Shown piece after piece: positions 60,080-64,000 of a stretch of 64,000 nucleotides of DNA. Numbering within the stretch: the stretch's first letter is position 1; every line of letters begins with the position of its first letter. Source of the DNA: Sulfolobales archaeon. GTDB lineage: Archaea; Thermoproteota; Thermoprotei_A; Sulfolobales; NBVN01. The position numbers and the translations under genes are program-made. The notes below the pieces were generated by a model. The model saw only the letters and a program-made list of their open reading frames with translations, was not told the DNA's origin and did no database searches. The stretch lies in assembly GCA_026419835.1 (NCBI GenBank), contig JAOAKQ010000001.1:62001-126000 (forward strand), given 5' to 3'.

Positions 60080-60369
60080 AATATGATTGCTTCAGCTCCT
60101 ATTAGCTGTCCCGGTATATTTCTATTAAATACCGCTATGACCACACCATTCTTACCAGATCCATGCACTCTAACTATCTTTCCTAGGTAAACGTTTCCAT
60201 ATCCATCCGCAAGCCTTACCTTACGACCGATGAGTGAGTGAGTAGGTGTTGTAGAAGCCAGTAGCACCTTTATGTAGACTTGATCTACGTACTGCCTACT
60301 AGAACCTCTTCTATATCCCAGCACGATCCCGAGCGCCTTCAGTTCAGTTACGTCGCTCACTGAAAGCAC
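60076..60369 (-). CDS. rpl35ae: Ribosomal protein L35Ae
   Basis: The KALGIVLGYRRGS..QVYIKV start, the IGRKVRLADG middle and the C-terminal GKIVRVHGSGKNGVVIAVFNRNIPGQLIGAEAIIF form a complete L35Ae. GTG at 60369 gives 97 residues, the usual length, and sits about 25 bases behind AAATATA on the minus strand (60391-60397), so it is a good leaderless start. A more distant GTG at 60417 would add a non-conserved 16-residue extension and lies upstream of that box. Convergent with a gene of unknown function. Confidence 0.9.
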   Translation of the reverse strand: MLSVSDVTELKALGIVLGYRRGSSRQYVDQVYIKVLLASTTPTHSLIGRKVRLADGYGNVYLGKIVRVHGSGKNGVVIAVFNRNIPGQLIGAEAIIF

Positions 60370-60390
60370 CTCTAGATAAGAAGACCTCGA

Positions 60391-60397
60391 AAATATA
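60391..60397 (-). promoter_or_regulatory. TATA-like box of rpl35ae
   Basis: TATATTT on the minus strand is centred 25 bases upstream of the GTG at 60369 and so decides between that start and the GTG at 60417. Confidence 0.5.
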
Positions 60398-60524
60398 AGA
60401 CTTTGTCGGGGGTTCACCCTGCCCGAAGCTACCCACGGGTTTGCGTATGGAAGATATGTCTAGGTAGCGTACTGTGATTAAGGCTTTGTTATAAATTCTT
60501 TTAATTAAACTACTGGGGGTAACA

Positions 60525-61235
60525 TTGAGCGTAGTAAAAGTAAAAACTCAGGATATCCCCGGCTACCTATACTATACGTCACTAGCTGGTCGAAAACCTT
60601 CCGCAGTAGTTCTCCACGCTTTTAATCAAAAACCTGAAGACGTTGAGCGCTACTCTAGAGAGTTCGCCGCTTTAGGAATGATAGCGCTCGCTCCTCGATA
60701 CACAGATGCTAGTGATGGTGTTTCAGTAGCTCTGAGAGCTCTAAAGAAACTTAAAACTTTGAGTGGTCTAGACCCTGAGAAACTAGGGCTTTTTGGAGTA
60801 TCTCTAGGTGGAACGGTGAGCTTACTAGCATCAACACAGGAAAGAGTTAGATTTGTCGTAAGTATCGGTGGGTGGGTAGATCTAGCGGACCTCTACAAGT
60901 TCCTCTCTAAGTTTCCTCACGGAACTCCCCAGAAGTACATAGCGGACTTAGTTAGGTCTACTCTGGGAGATCCCGAGGAAAACAAAGAGATCTACGAACT
61001 AGCTAGTCCAATAACTTACGTAGATAAAGTATCTGGAAGCGTACTGCTGATTCACGGTTCGGAGGACTCCATGGTGCCGGCCTCCCAGTCGGAAGCTATG
61101 TATAGGAAACTGAGAGAGCTAGGGCGCGACGTGGAGTACCGAGTAGTTGAAGGCGGAGGTCACGCTCTACTAGGTAGGGAGAGCGTGGTAATCGATCTTA
61201 CGCTGAAGTTTCTGAAAGATAGAGGAATATTGTAA
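60525..61235 (+). CDS. Dienelactone-hydrolase-like alpha/beta hydrolase
   Basis: The nucleophile elbow is GLFGVSLGG (Ser in GVSLG), the acidic residue lies in LIHGSEDSMVP and the His in EGGGHALLG, giving a full Ser-Asp-His triad in a 236-residue alpha/beta fold. This kind of serine hydrolase acts on esters or lactones. The start is TTG at 60525, behind a TTTAATTAAA box about 22 bases upstream and a GGGGGT stretch. The exact substrate is unknown. Confidence 0.85.
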   Translation: MSVVKVKTQDIPGYLYYTSLAGRKPSAVVLHAFNQKPEDVERYSREFAALGMIALAPRYTDASDGVSVALRALKKLKTLSGLDPEKLGLFGVSLGGTVSLLASTQERVRFVVSIGGWVDLADLYKFLSKFPHGTPQKYIADLVRSTLGDPEENKEIYELASPITYVDKVSGSVLLIHGSEDSMVPASQSEAMYRKLRELGRDVEYRVVEGGGHALLGRESVVIDLTLKFLKDRGIL

Positions 61236-61306
61236 TTAGCTGAGATTATCATTTGTTGAACCCCGGTTTTTAACTGCTTTCAGCGCTAGGAGTTTGGGTA
61301 ACTCAT

Positions 61307-62701
61307 ATGAGACCCCAGCTAGTTCAAGCAATACTCGTAGTTCTTATTGTAGTATCTGGTGTAGCCGGCTATTTTATCGGTCAAGCAGTGACGCCGCCGA
61401 GAGTTGAAATTACGAGGTATACCACGGTCATCTCTAGAGAAACAATTAGAGAGACGGTAACTCTCCCTACAACAATCACCGTAACGACGGTTCAAACAAC
61501 ACCCATAACACCAACTCCAGTTACTACACCTCGATTCGTAGGCACCGTTAAAGTCGGCGCTCTCCTACCGCTCAATCTACCCATAGGGCGGATGATGCTG
61601 GCTGCGATACAGCTAGCAGTAGAAGAAATCAATGCGGCCGGTGGAGTTCTAAACCGCAGAGTTGAGCTCGTATACTACGATACTCAGTGGAGTGCTGATA
61701 AGGCTGTTGAGGGATACAAGAAGTTAGCTGAAGAAGGAGTTAAAGTAGTCTTCGGAGTTTTCGCATCGCACGAAGCACTAGCAATAATGGACCTACTCCC
61801 ACTATACGAGGTCTTAGTCATAGCTTCTGGTGCTGTTAGTGATGCTATAGATGCTAAGGTACTGGAGAAATACGAAGACTACAAGTACTGGTTTAGAGCC
61901 TATGTCAACGCTACATCTCAAGCGACAGCAACCTGGGATCTGCTAGCATACATATCGAGAAGATTTGGTTGGACTAAGCTTGCCTGGGTCTACGAAGACC
62001 TACCGTGGGTTATTCCACACGCACTATACGGACAGAGAAGGTCAGCGCAGGAAGGTATCGAGGTTGTAACGGCTATAGGCGTACCCATAGACATAGCTTC
62101 GTTTACTGATGTCTTCGCTAGAATACTCACCTCCGGAGCTCAGTACATCACCTGGCAGTTCTCCGGTACTGAAGACTACGTATTCGCTAGAGACTACTAC
62201 CTAGGTCAAGTCTCTCTACTAGCTGTAGGTGGTGGTACTTACGCCATGCTCGACATATTCTACAACCAGACGATGGGTGCTGCCGAAGGACTTATATGCA
62301 TTTCCTGGGGCTTCCCAACGGCAATTACGCCTAAGACTATGGAGTTCTACGAGAAGTACAAGAAGCTAGTGGGCGCAGAACCCATATTCACGACCTGGTA
62401 TGCTTACGATTCTGTATACATATGGGCTGAAGCGGTTAGAAAAGCTGAGTCCTTCGATACTGATAAGGTAATTAAGGCCCTAGAGACATCGACCTTCGTT
62501 GGGACTGCTGGAATCTACGAATTTACTAGAAGTCACACAGCTAAACTAGCTCCGGAGAGAATATACCCGGTATACTTCCAGTGGCAGAGAGGGAGGAGAG
62601 TAGTTATCTGGCCCTTCAAAGCGGTAGAGTACGGAACTAAGCTGCTATTCCCAAGATTAGTTGATGGTAGAAGAGTGTGGATAGAAATTCCTTGGCCTTA
62701 G
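61307..62701 (+). CDS. Branched-chain amino acid-type ABC transporter, substrate-binding protein
   Basis: A LivK-like periplasmic-binding fold anchored by an N-terminal hydrophobic segment (about residues 5-25), followed by a Ser/Thr/Pro-rich linker to residue 75, which is common for archaeal binding proteins. The domain begins VGTVKVGALLPLN and includes the AVEEINAAGGVLNRRVELVYYDTQ motif of the family. No lipobox Cys is seen, so it is probably held by a membrane anchor. ATG start at 61307. The permease gene follows 10 bases later; the ligand cannot be read from the sequence. Confidence 0.9.
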   Translation: MRPQLVQAILVVLIVVSGVAGYFIGQAVTPPRVEITRYTTVISRETIRETVTLPTTITVTTVQTTPITPTPVTTPRFVGTVKVGALLPLNLPIGRMMLAAIQLAVEEINAAGGVLNRRVELVYYDTQWSADKAVEGYKKLAEEGVKVVFGVFASHEALAIMDLLPLYEVLVIASGAVSDAIDAKVLEKYEDYKYWFRAYVNATSQATATWDLLAYISRRFGWTKLAWVYEDLPWVIPHALYGQRRSAQEGIEVVTAIGVPIDIASFTDVFARILTSGAQYITWQFSGTEDYVFARDYYLGQVSLLAVGGGTYAMLDIFYNQTMGAAEGLICISWGFPTAITPKTMEFYEKYKKLVGAEPIFTTWYAYDSVYIWAEAVRKAESFDTDKVIKALETSTFVGTAGIYEFTRSHTAKLAPERIYPVYFQWQRGRRVVIWPFKAVEYGTKLLFPRLVDGRRVWIEIPWP

Positions 62702-62711
62702 GGAGACCGTA

Positions 62712-63566
62712 TTGGAGGAGTTTAAGTATATACTTATTTTTGGCCTACTTCACTCACTAACATACCTAGTTTTCTCTCTCGGTTTCTCACTTATTTTTGG
62801 TGTCGCTCGGCTACCCAATCTCTCGTACGGAGCTCTGTACGTTTTCGCGGGATACGCAACCTACATTTTTCTCACTCAACTAGGTCTAGACTTCAGCTTA
62901 GCAGTAATTGCTTCAACACTACTTACCGCTACCACTAGTTTCGCAGTTGGAGAGTTCACCATTAAGCCGGCTATGAAGTTCCCTGTGAGTGTCTTTATAA
63001 CTACGATGGCTGTTGCCTACATTTTTGAAGAATTCTTCAGAATTCAGATGGGTTTGAGACCGGTTACGCTCCCACTCTACTCTGGAACGACTACGGTAAT
63101 GGGGGTTCCAGTAAGTAATCACTGGCTTCTCGTAGGATTGGTTAGCTTGCTTATGGTACTAGCCCTACTCCTATTTCTATTTAAAACAAGTATAGGGAGG
63201 GCTGTAAGAGCCGTTGCTGAGAGCTGGGAGGAGTCTATGAGGCTCGGAATAAACCCGCTGAAAGTTCTGAGAGTTACCTTCCTGCTATCCGGAGTCTACG
63301 CAGCTTTAACCGGTATCCTGCTAACACCACTTAAAGCCCTAACACCAGGTAGTGGATGGACACCCCTATTCACAGCTTTTGCTGTAGTAGTTATGGGAGG
63401 TATAGGTAATGTTCTAGGAACGGTTATCGCATCACTTATATACGGCTTCACGGAGCAGCTCGTTACCTACATGCTGGGAGGAGGTATAGCTAGAGTTGTT
63501 CCACTAGTTCTAATAGTGCTAGTTCTCGTCTTCAGACCCCACGGACTTTTCGGTAGAGGTGAGTAA
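62712..63566 (+). CDS. livH: Branched-chain amino acid-type ABC permease LivH
   Basis: A 284-residue inner membrane permease with about eight membrane segments and the ABC permease loop MRLGINPLKVLRVTFLLSGVYAALTGILL with the EAA-like coupling helix. It ends with the family's PHGLFG motif. It sits between the binding protein gene and a LivM gene. The start is TTG at 62712. Confidence 0.92.
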   Translation: MEEFKYILIFGLLHSLTYLVFSLGFSLIFGVARLPNLSYGALYVFAGYATYIFLTQLGLDFSLAVIASTLLTATTSFAVGEFTIKPAMKFPVSVFITTMAVAYIFEEFFRIQMGLRPVTLPLYSGTTTVMGVPVSNHWLLVGLVSLLMVLALLLFLFKTSIGRAVRAVAESWEESMRLGINPLKVLRVTFLLSGVYAALTGILLTPLKALTPGSGWTPLFTAFAVVVMGGIGNVLGTVIASLIYGFTEQLVTYMLGGGIARVVPLVLIVLVLVFRPHGLFGRGE

Positions 63567-64000
63567 GCTGGTTTTCGCGAAACCTTCGAAAATCAAGAAA
63601 GTGAGGAAACTACTACCATCTCTTGCGGTAGTTGCTATCTACCTCGCACTACCGATCATGGGCTTGAGCGGGTTCTGGATTGACGTTCTAACTAGAGTAA
63701 ACATTTTTTTACTGATAACTCTCTCCCTAGACCTATATTCGGGGACGACTCTCTACTTAAATCTCGGAGTACCGTTTACTGTAGGAGCTTCAGCCTACGC
63801 TATAGCCCTTCTAAATAGGTACCTAGGTATTCCAGTTGAGTACGCTATTCTACCATCAGCTGCGATCTCAGCGGTCTTAAGCTTCGCTATCTTCATCCCG
63901 AGCTTGAGGGTAAGGGGTGCCTACTTCTCGATACTATCACTACTTCTACCGATAATCCTAGCTGGGCTAGTTACGTCACAACCATTCTCGCTATACCTGG
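63559..64000 (+). CDS. livM: Branched-chain amino acid-type ABC permease LivM, truncated by window edge
   Basis: The open frame continues to the right edge. It starts with GTG at 63559, overlapping the livH end by 8 bases. The translation runs VSKLVFAKPSKIKKVRK, then a hydrophobic segment, LTLSLDLYSG-like and LNLGVPFTVGASAYAIAL, and VRGAYFSILSLLLPII at the edge, all as in LivM. The rest of the operon, with the ATPase genes, lies outside. Confidence 0.88.
   Translation, partial: MSKLVFAKPSKIKKVRKLLPSLAVVAIYLALPIMGLSGFWIDVLTRVNIFLLITLSLDLYSGTTLYLNLGVPFTVGASAYAIALLNRYLGIPVEYAILPSAAISAVLSFAIFIPSLRVRGAYFSILSLLLPIILAGLVTSQPFSLYL

Noticed and set aside
1-64000. CRISPR arrays, insertion sequences, prophage
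   Set aside because: No regularly spaced repeats, transposase or phage structural genes were recognised anywhere in the window.

Overview
The window reads as a compact chromosome segment of a hyperthermophilic or thermophilic archaeon of the Thermoproteota (crenarchaeal) type. The support is archaeal DnaG, RadA, a crenarchaeal-style family-B DNA polymerase, an archaeal CCA-adding enzyme, D-aminoacyl-tRNA deacylase of the archaeal type, CarS for ether lipids, AglB/STT3, ribosomal protein L35Ae, and an initiator tRNA with a short intron. Many first genes carry a TATA-like box 24-28 bases upstream of the start codon (leaderless transcripts), while internal genes carry GGAGG-type sites. The species cannot be named from the sequence. 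No CRISPR array, insertion sequence, prophage or rRNA was seen.

Layout. 1-6.4 kb: a membrane protein, family-4 uracil-DNA glycosylase, D-aminoacyl-tRNA deacylase, DnaG, an LDH2/MDH2-type dehydrogenase and a Cys-rich protein. 6.5-12 kb: a DMT transporter, a decayed SDR gene, ThyX, RadA with a prepilin peptidase downstream, a HIT hydrolase and an RNase-H-fold-like protein. 12-21 kb: a K-loop hairpin, threonine ammonia-lyase, a GlcNAc-1-P transferase-like protein, two methanopterin-pathway enzymes with a DUF447 protein, a tungsten-type aldehyde:ferredoxin oxidoreductase with a four-cluster ferredoxin, and the cca-thpR pair. 21-32 kb: an ABC ATPase with a small membrane partner, AglB, an MtaD-like deaminase, an M28 peptidase, a winged-helix regulator, a PHP protein, an ADP-forming acyl-CoA synthetase alpha chain and an HTH-PRTase regulator. 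32-40 kb: tRNA-iMet, a roughly 500-base gap without a gene, PolB behind palindromes, a GT-C glycosyltransferase, a HEPN-like protein and a MoxR/VWA pair. 40-50 kb: AnmK, a nitroreductase, regulators, an OGG-like glycosylase, dCTP deaminase, a nucleoside phosphorylase, a PD-(D/E)XK protein, a DUF47/PiT pair, CarS and a RadB-like ATPase. 50-64 kb: a GT87-like enzyme, AK6, a radical SAM protein, a molybdenum hydroxylase operon (large, FAD and 2Fe-2S subunits, then MocA) divergent from a UspA gene, L35Ae, a dienelactone-hydrolase-like enzyme and the start of a Liv-type ABC transporter cut by the window edge.

How the genes fit. Recombination and repair genes (RadA, RadB-like, UDG, OGG-like, PolB) and dTMP supply (Dcd, ThyX) recur. 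AglB, the GT4-type transferase and two GT-C proteins suggest N-glycosylation. MptE and MptG point to a methanopterin-type C1 carrier. The MocA-like protein fits cytosine-dinucleotide cofactor supply for the molybdenum hydroxylase.

The most unusual observation is that several well-conserved genes (thyX, anmK, a radB-like gene, a PHP gene) have their conserved N-terminal motifs upstream of any ATG, GTG or TTG. In three of them an in-frame CTG lies where a leaderless start is expected from the TATA-like box; in the PHP gene an ATT overlaps the stop of the preceding gene. This suggests non-canonical initiation codons, to be tested experimentally.
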